Assembly: GCA_963833115.1 (NCBI GenBank)
Contig: CAWHWS010000001.1
Coordinates: forward strand, 186,001-250,000
DNA: 64,000 nucleotides
Origin: Hasllibacter sp963833115
GTDB lineage: Bacteria; Pseudomonadota; Alphaproteobacteria; Rhodobacterales; Rhodobacteraceae
Direction: 5' to 3'
Position numbers and translations under genes: made by a program. Within the stretch, counting starts at the first letter, position 1; each line of letters starts with the position of its first letter. Below the pieces are notes generated by a model, which was given only the letters and a program-made list of their open reading frames with translations, searched no databases and was not told the DNA's origin. Shown one piece after another: positions 51,442 to 61,440 of this stretch.

Positions 51442-52215
51442 ATGAGCAAACCGATCATGGCCAAGGCCACCGCCGTCTGGCTCTGCGACAACACCACGAT
51501 CAGCTTCAGGCAGATCGCCGAGTTCTGCGGGCTGCACGACCTCGAGGTGCAGGGCATCGCCGACGGCGACGTGGCGCAGGGGGTCAAGGGGTTCGACCCG
51601 ATCACCAACAAGCAGCTCACCCAGGACGAGATCGACCGTGCCGAGAAGGACCCGGCGCACAAGCTCAAGCTCCTGTTCAACCCGGCCTCCGCCGGCGAGG
51701 AGGTGCGCCGCGGGCCGCGCTACACCCCGCTCTCCAAGCGCCAGGACCGGCCGGCGGCGATCTTCTGGCTGGTGAAGTTCCACCCCGAGCTTGCGGACGC
51801 GCAGATCTCCAAGCTGGTCGGCACGACCAAGCCGACGATCCAGGCCATCCGCGAGCGCACGCATTGGAACATCTCCAACCTCGAGCCGATCGACCCCGTC
51901 GCGCTCGGCCTGTGCCGCCAATCGGAGCTCGACGCCGCCGTGCAGAAGGCGGCCGAGAAGAAGGCCCGGGAGGGCGGCGTCATGACCGATGACGAGCGCC
52001 GCCGCCTCGTCGGGGTGGAGCAGTCGCTCAGCGCCGATCCCGAGCCGCGGATCCCGTCCTCGATCGCGGGGCTGGAGACGTTCACCCTCTCGAACACCGG
52101 GGAGGAGCTCAAGGACGACGAGGAGGAGGACGACCGCGCGACGCCCGATGCGGACAGCGTCTTCGCGGGTTTCACCGGCGGCGACGAGCCCGCCGACGAG
52201 GACGCCAAGGACTAG
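51442..52215 (+). CDS. trcR: Cell cycle transcriptional regulator TrcR (DUF1013)
   Basis: A 257-residue alphaproteobacterial regulator. The conserved part runs from MAKATAVWLCDNTTISFRQI through FCGLHDLEVQGIADGDV, KLLFNPASAGEEVRRGPRY and the HTH-like DAQISKLVGTTKPTIQAIRERTHWN. The C-terminal 70 residues are acidic and probably disordered (LKDDEEEDDRATP). In Caulobacter TrcR associates with RNA polymerase and promotes ctrA transcription. The ATG at 51442 follows AAGGAGG. Confidence 0.92.
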   Translation: MSKPIMAKATAVWLCDNTTISFRQIAEFCGLHDLEVQGIADGDVAQGVKGFDPITNKQLTQDEIDRAEKDPAHKLKLLFNPASAGEEVRRGPRYTPLSKRQDRPAAIFWLVKFHPELADAQISKLVGTTKPTIQAIRERTHWNISNLEPIDPVALGLCRQSELDAAVQKAAEKKAREGGVMTDDERRRLVGVEQSLSADPEPRIPSSIAGLETFTLSNTGEELKDDEEEDDRATPDADSVFAGFTGGDEPADEDAKD

Positions 52216-53036
52216 CGCGAGAGCAGCCGGTCCCGCGCCCGCGTGGTGAGGGTCCGGCGCATCGCTTCCGCCGCCCAGGTCGGCGCGGTCACCCGGTAGC
52301 GGGCCCGCGGGCGCCTCGCGTCCAGCGCGCGGACGAGGGCGCGCGTCACGGCCGAGGGTGGCAGCTCGCCGAGGTCGGGGCGCGTCTTCGGGCCGTAGAG
52401 CCGCCCGCGGAGGCGCTCGTAATCCGCCGACCGCGCCGATGCGTCGACGTCGATCCACCGCTCGAAATGGGGGATCGAGTTCTCACGGATCCGGGTCGTG
52501 ATCGGGCCGGGCTCGATGAGGATCACGTGCATGCCGGTGCCTCGCGTCTCCATCCGCAGCGCGTCGCTCAGGCCCTCCATCGCGTGCTTGGTCGCGACGT
52601 AGGCGCCCCGCAGCGGCATCGCCGTGAAGCCCAGGACCGAGGAGCAGTTCACGAGCCGGCCGTCGCCGGATGCGCGCAGCGCCGGGATCAGGCGCCGTGC
52701 GAGGTCGTGCACGCCGAAGAGGTTGGCCTCGAATATCTCGCGTAGGGCGGCGCGGGGCACGTCCTCGAGATAGCCCGGCAGGGCATGGGCCCCGTTGGCG
52801 AAGAGCGCGTCCAGCCGGCCATCCGTCCGGCGGATCGCCTCCGCGGCCCCGGCGGCGGTGCTCGCCTCGTCGGCCTGGTCGAGGGCGTAGGATTCGAAGC
52901 CTTCCGAGCGCAGGCGCTCGGCGTCGGCCTCGGCCCGGCAGGTCGCGAGGACCCGCCAGCCGCGGTGACGCAGCGTGTGTGCCGCGTCGGCCCCGATCCC
53001 GGAGGAGCAGCCCGTGATCAGGATCGAGCGCGTCAT
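52212..53036 (-). CDS. Short-chain dehydrogenase/reductase (SDR)
   Basis: A 274-residue classical SDR. It has the cofactor motif TGCSSGIG, ANGAHALPG in place of NNAG, and catalytic Ser (NCSSVLGF), Tyr and Lys (YVATK). The pattern resembles retinol-dehydrogenase-like reductases of unknown substrate. It overlaps trcR by 4 nt tail to tail and follows the two SH3 genes on the minus strand by 19 bp. Confidence 0.9.
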   Translation of the reverse strand: MTRSILITGCSSGIGADAAHTLRHRGWRVLATCRAEADAERLRSEGFESYALDQADEASTAAGAAEAIRRTDGRLDALFANGAHALPGYLEDVPRAALREIFEANLFGVHDLARRLIPALRASGDGRLVNCSSVLGFTAMPLRGAYVATKHAMEGLSDALRMETRGTGMHVILIEPGPITTRIRENSIPHFERWIDVDASARSADYERLRGRLYGPKTRPDLGELPPSAVTRALVRALDARRPRARYRVTAPTWAAEAMRRTLTTRARDRLLSR

Positions 53037-53055
53037 CGTGGCGCCCGGGAGATGG

Positions 53056-53505
53056 TCAGGCGCCCGTCAGCAGGCGGGCGGCCATCCAGCCCGTGCGCCC
53101 GTCCTCGGCGCGGACCCTGGCCCATCCCTCCGCCTCCTCGAGCACCTCGGTCCGGGCGCCGCGGCTCAGCGTGGCCAGCACGCCGTGCTGCGTGCCCGGC
53201 CCGGTGCGCATGTTCACGCGGCTGCCGGCGACCGCCCTGAGATCGCGCGCCGGGGCGGCGAGCGCGGCCGCGGCGGGCGCCGGGACGGCCGTGAGGATCG
53301 GCGCGTCGAAATCGGTCGAGGCGCGGGTGACGATCACCACCGGCATCGGCTCGCCTCGCGGCTGCGGGACCCGCGGCGCGACGGCCGGGGCGTCGATGAC
53401 GGTCGCGGCCTCGGCCTCCGCCGCCCCGCCGAACTCGGTGCCGCCCGAGGCCTCGTAGAAGCCCCAGGCGAGGAGAAGGAAGGAAAGCGTGATGAAACGG
53501 GTCAT
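53056..53505 (-). CDS. Bacterial SH3-domain envelope protein (copy 2)
   Basis: A 149-residue protein with an N-terminal membrane or signal helix (FITLSFLLLAWGFYEASGG), a Pro/Ala-rich linker and a C-terminal SH3b domain (RVNMRTGPGTQHGVLATLSRG, GWARVRAEDGRTGWMAARLL). SH3b domains often bind peptidoglycan. It is a shorter paralogue of the gene 134 bp upstream on the same strand. Confidence 0.82.
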   Translation of the reverse strand: MTRFITLSFLLLAWGFYEASGGTEFGGAAEAEAATVIDAPAVAPRVPQPRGEPMPVVIVTRASTDFDAPILTAVPAPAAAALAAPARDLRAVAGSRVNMRTGPGTQHGVLATLSRGARTEVLEEAEGWARVRAEDGRTGWMAARLLTGA

Positions 53506-53639
53506 GGGCACGGTCCGATCTCTGGCGTCGCCACCCGGGCGGCGGCCAAGGGCCGGCCGCGTCGGCGGTCTGTTGCCGATCAAACGCGAGCGCGGGGAAA
53601 AGTTTCCCACGAGGACCGCGAATACCTTGCCAATCAGCG

Positions 53640-54137
53640 TTAACGCAGGAACCGGCTCGCCATCCAGCCGGTCGCGCCGTCCTCGGTCCGGACCTCGGAC
53701 CAGTCGCCGTCCCGCAGCAGCACCTCCGCGCCCTGGCCTTCGACGAGCTGGCCGACGACGTCGAACCCGGTGCCGGGGCCGGCGCGAAGGTTGACGACGT
53801 TGCCGGTCACGGTGCGCAGATCCAGCGCCTCTCCGAGCGCGGCGTCGATGGACGCGTCGCTGACCGGAACCGCGGGCGCGGGCGGTCGGGGCGCGATGGA
53901 GTCCTCGGCGGCGGCGATCGCGCGGTCGAAGGCGGCGATGTCGACCTCGCGGATCTCGGGCTCCTCGGCCGTGATCTGCGTCAGGGGGGCGGGCTCGGGC
54001 AGGGCAGGAACCGCCGGAGCGGACGTCTCGGGCCGGGCGCGGGCGGTGCGCTCGGGCGGATCGAACTCGCCGCCGCCGCTCGCGAGCCAGAACGCGAGCG
54101 CCAGCGAGGCGAAGGCGACGATCAGGAAATAGGGCAT
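53640..54137 (-). CDS. Bacterial SH3-domain envelope protein (copy 1)
   Basis: A 165-residue protein with one N-terminal helix (YFLIVAFASLALAFWLASGGG), a Pro/Ala/Glu linker and a C-terminal SH3b domain (VVNLRAGPGTGFDVVGQLVEG, WSEVRTEDGATGWMASRFL). The ATG at 54137 follows GGAG; a longer frame to 54278 would bury the helix. The architecture and the GEFDPPE/GTEFGGA segment after the helix match copy 2, indicating tandem duplication. It is divergent from parC. Confidence 0.85.
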   Translation of the reverse strand: MPYFLIVAFASLALAFWLASGGGEFDPPERTARARPETSAPAVPALPEPAPLTQITAEEPEIREVDIAAFDRAIAAAEDSIAPRPPAPAVPVSDASIDAALGEALDLRTVTGNVVNLRAGPGTGFDVVGQLVEGQGAEVLLRDGDWSEVRTEDGATGWMASRFLR

Positions 54138-54259
54138 GCGTCGCTCCGGTGGCGGGCATCCACCATGGCGCAAACCGACCGCGGCGCAAAGGCCGCGCCG
54201 CGCGGATGGCGGGCGTCCCGCGCGTTCCCTTCCGCGCGCCCGGGCGATAGGGGCGGGCC

Positions 54260-56614
54260 ATGCAGGACGACGACGCACCAGGCGGCCAGGAGCCTCCCGC
54301 GGCGGAGGGGCCCGAACCGACCGGGCCGGTCCCGGCGGGCCCGGGCATGATGGCGGAATCGCTGCGCGGCGCGCTCGGGTCGCGCTACCTTCAATACGCG
54401 CTCTCCACGATCACGCATCGCGCCCTGCCGGACGTGCGCGACGGGCTCAAGCCGGTGCACCGGCGCATCCTCTACGCGATGCGCGAGCTGCGGCTCGCCT
54501 CGGGCGGGGCGTTCCGCAAGTCGGCCAAGATTTCCGGCGACGTGATGGGCAACTATCACCCGCACGGCGACGCCGCGATCTACGACGCGATGGCCCGCCT
54601 CGCGCAGGACTTCGCCGTGCGCTATCCGCTCGTGGACGGGCAGGGGAACTTCGGCAATGTCGACGGCGACAACCCCGCCGCCGCCCGCTACACCGAGGCC
54701 CGCCTGACCGCCGCCGCCGAGGCCCTGCTCGACGGGCTCGACGAGGACGCGGTTCCGTTCCGGGACAATTACGACGGGACGCTCACCGAGCCCGAGGTCC
54801 TGCCGGCCGCGTTCCCCAACCTGCTCGCGAACGGGGCGAACGGCATCGCGGTCGGCATGGCGACCTCGATCCCGCCCCATAACATCCACGAGCTGATCGG
54901 CGCGTGCCTGCACCTCCTCAAGGTGCCCGACGCGCGGGACGCCACGCTGTTGAACCACGTGGCCGGGCCGGACTTCCCGACCGGCGGCGTCATGGTGGAG
55001 CCGGCCGAGAGCGTCGCGCGCGCCTACGAGACCGGGCGCGGCGGCTTCCGCCTGCGCGCGCGCTGGGAGGTCGAGGATCTCGGCCGCGGCACCTGGCAGG
55101 TCGTCGTGACGGAGATCCCCTATCAGGTGCCCAAGGCGCGCCTGATCGAGAAGCTGGCCGAGCTGATCCAGAGCAAGAAGGTGCCGATCCTGGCCGACGT
55201 GCGCGACGAGAGCGCCGAGGACGTGCGCGTCGTGCTGGAGCCGCGCGCGCGCGGCGTGGCGCCGGAGGCGCTCATGGCGACGCTGTTCCGCCTGTCGGAC
55301 CTGGAGGTGCGCATCCCCCTCAACATGAACGTGCTGATGGACGGGCGGACGCCGAAGGTGTGCTCCCTCAAGGAGGTGCTGCGCGCCTTCCTGGACCATC
55401 GGCGCGAGGTGCTGAGGCGCCGCTCGCGCCACCGTCTGGGGCGCATCGACCATCGGCTCGAGGTGCTCGAGGGCCTGCTGACGGCGTTCCTCAACCTCGA
55501 CCGCGTGATCGACATCATCCGTTACGACGACGCCCCGCGCGAGGCGTTGCAGCGCGAGCGCTGGGGCGCCGACTACCGGCGCGCGGCGGACGAGGCCTCC
55601 TACGTGCCGCCGCCAGAGGGGCAGGAGGGTGACCTGACCGAGGTCCAGGCCGACGCGATCCTGAACATGCGCCTGCGCTCGCTGCGCCGCCTGGACGAGA
55701 TCGAGCTGACCTCGGAGCAGTCGCGCCTGATGGCCGAGCGCGCCGCGCTGACGGACCTCCTGGACGACGAGGGCCTGCAATGGGACCGCATCGCCGAGGA
55801 GCTGCGCGCGACCCGCAGGGCGTTCGGCGCCTCCGCTGTCGGCGGCGCCCGGCGGACCGAGATCGGCGAGGCCGCCGAGACCCCGGAGATCCCTCCGGAG
55901 GCGATGATCGAGCGCGAGCCGGTGACGGTGATCTGCTCCGAGATGGGCTGGATCCGCGCGGCCAGGGGCCATGCCGACCTCGATGCGCCGCAGCGCTTCA
56001 AGGACGGCGACGGGCCGGCCTTCGCCTTTCACGCCGAGACGACGGACCGCCTGCTGCTCGTCGGCACGAACGGCCGGGTGTGGCTCCTGCCGGCGGCGTC
56101 CCTGCCCGGCGGGCGCGGCCTGGGCGAGCCCGTGCGCCTCATGATCGACCTGCCCAACGAGGCCGGCATCGCCGGGCTGATGGTGCACGATCCGGACGCC
56201 GCGCTCCTCCTGGCGAGCGACGCGGGCGACGGGTTCGTGGCCGATGAGGGCGCGATCGCCGCGCAGACGCGCGCCGGCCGGCAGGTGCTCAACCTCAAGG
56301 GCGAGGCGCGGCTGCGCGTCGCCCGGCGGGTCGCCGGGGACCGCGTCGCGGTGGTCGGCGAGAACCGCAAGATGCTCGTCTTCCCTCTGGCCGAGCTGCC
56401 CCGCATGGCCCGCGGCAAGGGGGTGCGGCTGCAGCGCTACAAGGACGGCGGCCTCTCCGACGCGCGGACCTTCGAGGCCGCCGAGGGCCTCGTGTGGCAC
56501 GACGCGGCCGGGCGCACGCGCACGCAGCGCGAGCTCGAGGACTGGACCGGGGCGCGTGGCGGGGCCGGCCGCATGGCGCCGCGGGGCTTTCCCAAGGACA
56601 ACCGCTTCGGGTGA
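54260..56614 (+). CDS. parC: DNA topoisomerase IV subunit A
   Basis: A 784-residue type IIA topoisomerase subunit that decatenates daughter chromosomes. Markers are YLQYALSTITHRALPDVRDG, GNYHPHGDAAIYDA, VDGQGNFGNVDGD and the catalytic Tyr in ARYTEARL. The C-terminal pinwheel is relatively short, which fits ParC rather than GyrA (no GyrA box seen). The first 29 residues are a Pro-rich extension; an internal Met-Met at about 30 is an alternative start. parE is not in the window. Confidence 0.94.
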   Translation: MQDDDAPGGQEPPAAEGPEPTGPVPAGPGMMAESLRGALGSRYLQYALSTITHRALPDVRDGLKPVHRRILYAMRELRLASGGAFRKSAKISGDVMGNYHPHGDAAIYDAMARLAQDFAVRYPLVDGQGNFGNVDGDNPAAARYTEARLTAAAEALLDGLDEDAVPFRDNYDGTLTEPEVLPAAFPNLLANGANGIAVGMATSIPPHNIHELIGACLHLLKVPDARDATLLNHVAGPDFPTGGVMVEPAESVARAYETGRGGFRLRARWEVEDLGRGTWQVVVTEIPYQVPKARLIEKLAELIQSKKVPILADVRDESAEDVRVVLEPRARGVAPEALMATLFRLSDLEVRIPLNMNVLMDGRTPKVCSLKEVLRAFLDHRREVLRRRSRHRLGRIDHRLEVLEGLLTAFLNLDRVIDIIRYDDAPREALQRERWGADYRRAADEASYVPPPEGQEGDLTEVQADAILNMRLRSLRRLDEIELTSEQSRLMAERAALTDLLDDEGLQWDRIAEELRATRRAFGASAVGGARRTEIGEAAETPEIPPEAMIEREPVTVICSEMGWIRAARGHADLDAPQRFKDGDGPAFAFHAETTDRLLLVGTNGRVWLLPAASLPGGRGLGEPVRLMIDLPNEAGIAGLMVHDPDAALLLASDAGDGFVADEGAIAAQTRAGRQVLNLKGEARLRVARRVAGDRVAVVGENRKMLVFPLAELPRMARGKGVRLQRYKDGGLSDARTFEAAEGLVWHDAAGRTRTQRELEDWTGARGGAGRMAPRGFPKDNRFG

Positions 56615-56677
56615 GCCGCGTTGCGCGCGGGCGGGCCGCGCGCTAACCGGGACGCCTCGTCGCCGTTCGGAGCGCTC

Positions 56678-57316
56678 ATGCCCAGACACTTCCTCGCGGC
56701 GGTCCTCCTGGCCCTGCTCGGCGCCTGCGGCGTGCCCGACCCTTCGACCCAGGCGCTCGTGCCGATGGGGGATTTCTCGCTCGGGACCAACGCGGTCGTG
56801 TCGGTCGACCCGCAGAAGGGCCCGCTCAGCCGCACGGTCGACGAGGAGGCGTTCCGTGCGATCCTCGAGGACGAGATGGAGCGCCGCTTCCGCCGCTACG
56901 ACGGGGCGAAGACCTATCATATCGGCACGTCGATCGAGGGTTACGTCGTCGCGGCGCCCGGCATCCCCCTCATCCTGTCGCCGAAATCGGTGCTCTTCGT
57001 GCGCACCACCATCTTCGAGGATCGGATCGGGGCGGACGGGCGGCCCGTGCGCCTGAACCCCGAGACCAAGGTGATCCCGGTGCTCGAGAGCTTCGGCGCA
57101 GGGCTCATCGTCGGCTCGGGCTACACCCAGTCGCCGGACGAGCAGATGCGTCAGCTCAGCCGCAACGCCGCCCGCGCGATCCAACGCTATATGCTGGGCA
57201 ATCCCGAGTGGTTCGGGATCGATCCGGACGCCGCCGAAGCCTCCGCGGAGGCGGTCGGACCGGTGCCCGTGGCCGCCGTGCCCGACGCCGGCCCGCCGGC
57301 CGCCGCCGCGCCCTGA
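56678..57316 (+). CDS. Hypothetical lipoprotein, 212 residues
   Basis: The signal LAAVLLALLGACG has a lipobox at Cys of GACG. The mature part is alpha/beta with a conserved-looking core (RYDGAKTYHIGTSIEGYVVAAPG, SPKSVLFVRTTIFED, GAGLIVGSGYTQSPDEQMRQL) and ends in an Ala/Pro-rich tail. No family name comes to mind. The ATG at 56678 follows GGAG. It lies between parC and tuf, all rightward, with a promoter for tuf starting after it. Confidence 0.75.
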   Translation: MPRHFLAAVLLALLGACGVPDPSTQALVPMGDFSLGTNAVVSVDPQKGPLSRTVDEEAFRAILEDEMERRFRRYDGAKTYHIGTSIEGYVVAAPGIPLILSPKSVLFVRTTIFEDRIGADGRPVRLNPETKVIPVLESFGAGLIVGSGYTQSPDEQMRQLSRNAARAIQRYMLGNPEWFGIDPDAAEASAEAVGPVPVAAVPDAGPPAAAAP

Positions 57317-57345
57317 CCGCGCGCCGGGGCGGGCCCAAACTCTCG

Positions 57346-57373
57346 CTTGATTTCGCCCCGGCGCCGCCTTACC
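57346..57373 (+). promoter_or_regulatory. Candidate tuf promoter
   Basis: TTGATT (57346-57351), 16-bp spacer, TTACCT (57368-57373), then 82 bp of leader to the tuf ATG. Confidence 0.4.
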
Positions 57374-57455
57374 TCGCGCGCGTCCCGGCGAGGCCCGTCC
57401 TCCCGGACCCCACTTGCAGGCCCGGCGCCCGCACACGACCACCAAGGAGCCACTG

Positions 57456-58631
<1,176 letters not shown>

Positions 58632-58653
58632 GGGCGAGGGCCGCGAGGCTGGA

Positions 58654-58680
58654 GGGCCGTCCCGAACGGGGCGGCCCTTC
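58654..58680 (+). terminator. Terminator downstream of tuf
   Basis: A 10-bp stem (GGGCCGTCCC / GGGGCGGCCC, one G-T pair) with a GAAC tetraloop, followed by TTCGCCGTTC. It lies between tuf and the converging small secreted-protein gene. Confidence 0.65.
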
Positions 58681-58685
58681 GCCGT

Positions 58686-58967
58686 TCAGCCGAGGAGCAG
58701 ATCGCGCAGCGTGCCCGGCCCGGCCCGGCGGAGGGCCGAGCGCACCAGCATGCGCTTGTGCGATTCCGAGCGCGGCGAATGGATGATCGCATGCAGCGCC
58801 GCGAGCTGACCGGGCCGCAGGGCGTCCACGTCCGCGGCGCGGTAATAGCCGAGGATGTGGGGCCGAAGTTCTTCGCGAAGCTGCGCGGCGGCGTCCGCGG
58901 CCGCCGGCCCCGCCATCAGGGCGGCCGCCCCGAGCATCAGCGCCGCGGCGCCCGTCGTGATCCGCAT
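58686..58967 (-). CDS. Small secreted protein of unknown function, 93 residues
   Basis: A signal peptide (ITTGAAALMLGAAALMAGPAAADA) precedes a 65-residue helical mature part (LREELRPHILGYYRAADVDAL, LAALHAIIHSPRSESHKRMLVRSALRR). Not recognised. I chose the ATG at 58967, 5 nt behind GGAGG; an ATG at 58982 is in frame. It faces tuf across the terminator and is divergent from tRNA-Trp. Confidence 0.65.
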   Translation of the reverse strand: MRITTGAAALMLGAAALMAGPAAADAAAQLREELRPHILGYYRAADVDALRPGQLAALHAIIHSPRSESHKRMLVRSALRRAGPGTLRDLLLG

Positions 58968-59056
58968 CGATGCCTCCTCCATGTTGCCCCTACATGTAGT
59001 CCGTATCTCCTCCGGCGGCGAGGAGGGGGCCGTCCGCGCGCCGGACGCGGCGGGCC

Positions 59057-59085
59057 TTGATCCCCCGCCCGCGCGACGATACCGG
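59057..59085 (+). promoter_or_regulatory. Candidate promoter of tRNA-Trp
   Basis: TTGATC (59057-59062), 17-bp spacer, TACCGG (59080-59085), 12 bp before the mature tRNA 5' end. Confidence 0.5.
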
Positions 59086-59097
59086 TGGCGCCGCCAT

Positions 59098-59173
<76 letters not shown>

Positions 59174-59296
59174 GGCCGGCGCGCCGAGGCGTCCGCGCTC
59201 ACGACCTCCTTATCCTCCGCGATCTCGAATCGCTCGCCGGGCGCGTGCGTTCGTGCGAGCCTCCGACGACCGATCCGCCATCGACCGGAGGCCGCC

Positions 59297-59830
59297 ATGT
59301 CCAGTTCCGATCCCGCCCCGAGCCGCCGCGCCGTCCTCGCCCTCGGGGCCGCGGCCGCGCCCGCCGCGCTCCTGGCCGCCACGCCGCGCGCCCGCGCGGA
59401 TGGCGACGCCTTCGCGTACGAGGTCGTGCGCAGCGATGCGGGATGGCGTGAGATGCTGACCGAGACCGAGTACGAGATCATGCGTGCCGGCGGCACGGAG
59501 CGCCCCGGCTCTTCCCCGCTGGCCGAGGAGGCGCGGGCGGGCGGCTATCACTGCAGGGGCTGCGAGCTGCCGCTCTACGACGGCCTCTACAAGGTGGTCC
59601 TGCCGATGGGGTTCGTCTTCTTCTACAACTCCGTGCCGAACGCGATCCTCATGGATGTCGACACGTACAATCCCTACGGCGCCGGTGAGGCGGGCGATCC
59701 GTACGACCACCTCATCGAGGTGCATTGCCGCCGCTGCGGCAGCCATCTGGGCCATATCCTGAGGATACTCGACAAGGCGCTGCACTGCATCAACGGCACC
59801 TCGATGACGTTCCGCCCGGCGGAGGCGTGA
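59297..59830 (+). CDS. msrB: Peptide-methionine (R)-S-oxide reductase MsrB, Tat-exported
   Basis: A 177-residue MsrB repairing methionine-R-sulfoxide. The N-terminus SRRAVLALGAAAAPAALLAATPRARA is a twin-arginine signal, so the enzyme should act in the periplasm. Zinc ligands are the CRGC and CRRC pairs; the resolving/catalytic Cys is in HCINGTSM. The usual GHVF is GHIL here. It lies between tRNA-Trp and secE, breaking the usual cluster order. Confidence 0.88.
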   Translation: MSSSDPAPSRRAVLALGAAAAPAALLAATPRARADGDAFAYEVVRSDAGWREMLTETEYEIMRAGGTERPGSSPLAEEARAGGYHCRGCELPLYDGLYKVVLPMGFVFFYNSVPNAILMDVDTYNPYGAGEAGDPYDHLIEVHCRRCGSHLGHILRILDKALHCINGTSMTFRPAEA

Positions 59831-59840
59831 GCCCGCGCGC

Positions 59841-59869
59841 TTGAACCCCGCGATGCGGGCGCGTATCTG
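59841..59869 (+). promoter_or_regulatory. Candidate promoter of secE-nusG
   Basis: TTGAAC (59841-59846), 17-bp spacer, TATCTG (59864-59869), 27 bp before the secE ATG. It would give secE a promoter independent of tuf and msrB. Confidence 0.5.
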
Positions 59870-59896
59870 CGCGGTGCAGCCCCGCAGGAGCCGATC

Positions 59897-60094
59897 ATGG
59901 CCACGACCAACCCCGTCCAGTTCGTCCAGCAGGTCCGCGCCGAGATCTCCAAGGTCGTTTGGCCGGGCCGGCGGGAGGTCGCGCTCACCACGGTGATGGT
60001 GTTCATCATGGCGGCCCTCTTCGCCGCCTTCTTCAGCCTGGTGGACCTGGGCATCCGCTCCGGGCTGTCCGCGCTCCTGAACGCGGTGTCCTGA
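59897..60094 (+). CDS. secE: Preprotein translocase subunit SecE
   Basis: A 65-residue single-helix SecE. The amphipathic segment FVQQVRAEISKVVWPGRREV, with the invariant WP, precedes the membrane helix VMVFIMAALFAAFFSLVDLG. The ATG follows AGGAGCC. It completes SecYEG in the membrane and is transcribed with nusG, 133 bp downstream. Confidence 0.97.
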   Translation: MATTNPVQFVQQVRAEISKVVWPGRREVALTTVMVFIMAALFAAFFSLVDLGIRSGLSALLNAVS

Positions 60095-60227
60095 CGGCCG
60101 GGGTCGCTTGCGCCCCGGCGGCGCGCGGTCTAGTGGCGGGCTTCGACGTGGCGCGTGCCGGACCGGCCCGCGCCGCTTCTCATTCTACAGGGGCGCTCTT
60201 GGCCCCGATGCGAGGCACGAGACGATC

Positions 60228-60761
60228 ATGGCGAAGCGCTGGTACTCCGTGAGCGTCCTGTCGAACTTCGAGAAGAAGATCGCACAGCAGATCCGCGACT
60301 CCGTCGAGGAGAAGGGGATGCAGGACGACATCGACGAGGTCCTCGTGCCCACCGAGGAGGTGATCGAGGTCCGTCGCGGCAAGAAGGTGTCGACCGAGCG
60401 GCGCTTCATGCCGGGCTACGTGCTCGTCCACATGCAGATGTCGGACGAGGCCTACCACCTGGTGAACTCGATCAACCGGGTGACGGGCTTCCTCGGCCCG
60501 CAGGGGCGCCCGATGCCGATGCGCGACGCCGAGGTCGAGCAGATCCTGGGCCGCGTCGAGGAGAACGCCGAGACGCCGCGCACGCTCATCTCCTTCGACA
60601 TCGGCGAGAAGGTGAAGGTCACGGACGGCCCGTTCGAGGATTTCGACGGCTTCGTCGAGCAGGTCGACGAGGATGCGCAGCGGCTCAAGGTCATGGTCTC
60701 GATCTTCGGGCGCGAGACGCCCGTGGAACTGGAGTACACGCAGGTCACCAAGCAGGGCTGA
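60228..60761 (+). CDS. nusG: Transcription termination/antitermination factor NusG
   Basis: A 177-residue RNA polymerase elongation factor. It begins MAKRWYSVSVLSNFEKKIAQQI, has the NGN core (FMPGYVLVHMQMSDE, VTGFLGPQG) and the C-terminal KOW domain (GEKVKVTDGPFEDFDGFVEQV). The ATG at 60228 gives the standard length. It couples transcription with translation and with Rho. Confidence 0.97.
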   Translation: MAKRWYSVSVLSNFEKKIAQQIRDSVEEKGMQDDIDEVLVPTEEVIEVRRGKKVSTERRFMPGYVLVHMQMSDEAYHLVNSINRVTGFLGPQGRPMPMRDAEVEQILGRVEENAETPRTLISFDIGEKVKVTDGPFEDFDGFVEQVDEDAQRLKVMVSIFGRETPVELEYTQVTKQG

Positions 60762-60780
60762 CGCCGGGGGCGTCAGCCCT

Positions 60781-60863
60781 GTCCCGGGCTTGACCCGGGA
60801 CCCCGCCGACCTTGGCGGACTTGCCGAGCGACACTCCGCGAGGCCCCGGATCAAGTCCGGGGC
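60781..60863. repeat. Pair of intergenic palindromes between nusG and rplK
   Basis: GTCCCGGG-CTTGA-CCCGGGAC (60781-60801) and GCCCCGGA-TCAAG-TCCGGGGC (60843-60863) are perfect hairpins with complementary centres, so they lie in opposite orientations. Similar elements are common between alphaproteobacterial genes. The rest of the 226-bp gap (60762-60987) shows no gene. Confidence 0.65.
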
Positions 60864-60987
60864 GACGCGGCGCTACCGGGCCACCGTCCGGCACATCGTG
60901 GGAGGGAAGGGGCCGCGGCCCGGACCCGGACCACGCCAACCGAAGGCCCCCGGCGCGCCGGGCGGCCGTTGAGCACAGGAGGCCGTC

Positions 60988-61440
60988 ATGGCCAAGAAGA
61001 AGGTCGGGAGCATGAAGCTCCAGGTACCGGCCGGCAAGGCGAACCCGAGCCCCCCCGTGGGCCCGGCGCTGGGCCAGCGCGGCATCAACATCATGGAGTT
61101 CTGCAAGGCGTTCAACGCCAAGACGGCGGATCTCGAGGAGGGCGCGCCGTGCCCCACCGTGATCACCTACTACCAGGACAAGTCCTTCACGATGGAGATC
61201 AAGACGCCCCCGGCGTCCTACTACCTCAAGAAGGCCGCCGGCCTTAAGCCGCAGGGCAAGCGCAACCGCCCGCGCGGCGGCGAGAAGCCGGGCCACGACA
61301 CCGTGGGCTCCGTGACCACCAAGCAGCTCCGCGAGATCGCGGAGGCGAAGATGAAGGACCTGAACGCGCACGACGTGGATCAGGCGATGAAGATCATCCT
61401 GGGCTCGGCGGGCTCCATGGGCATCGAGGTGAAGGGCTGA
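60988..61440 (+). CDS. rplK: 50S ribosomal protein L11
   Basis: A 150-residue uL11 of the GTPase-associated centre. The N-domain has KLQVPAGKANPSPPVGPALG and the C-domain has KTPPASYYLKKAAGL and KMKDLNAHDVDQAMKII. The ATG follows CACAGGAGGCC. Its stop overlaps the rplA ATG by one base (TGATG). Confidence 0.98.
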   Translation: MAKKKVGSMKLQVPAGKANPSPPVGPALGQRGINIMEFCKAFNAKTADLEEGAPCPTVITYYQDKSFTMEIKTPPASYYLKKAAGLKPQGKRNRPRGGEKPGHDTVGSVTTKQLREIAEAKMKDLNAHDVDQAMKIILGSAGSMGIEVKG

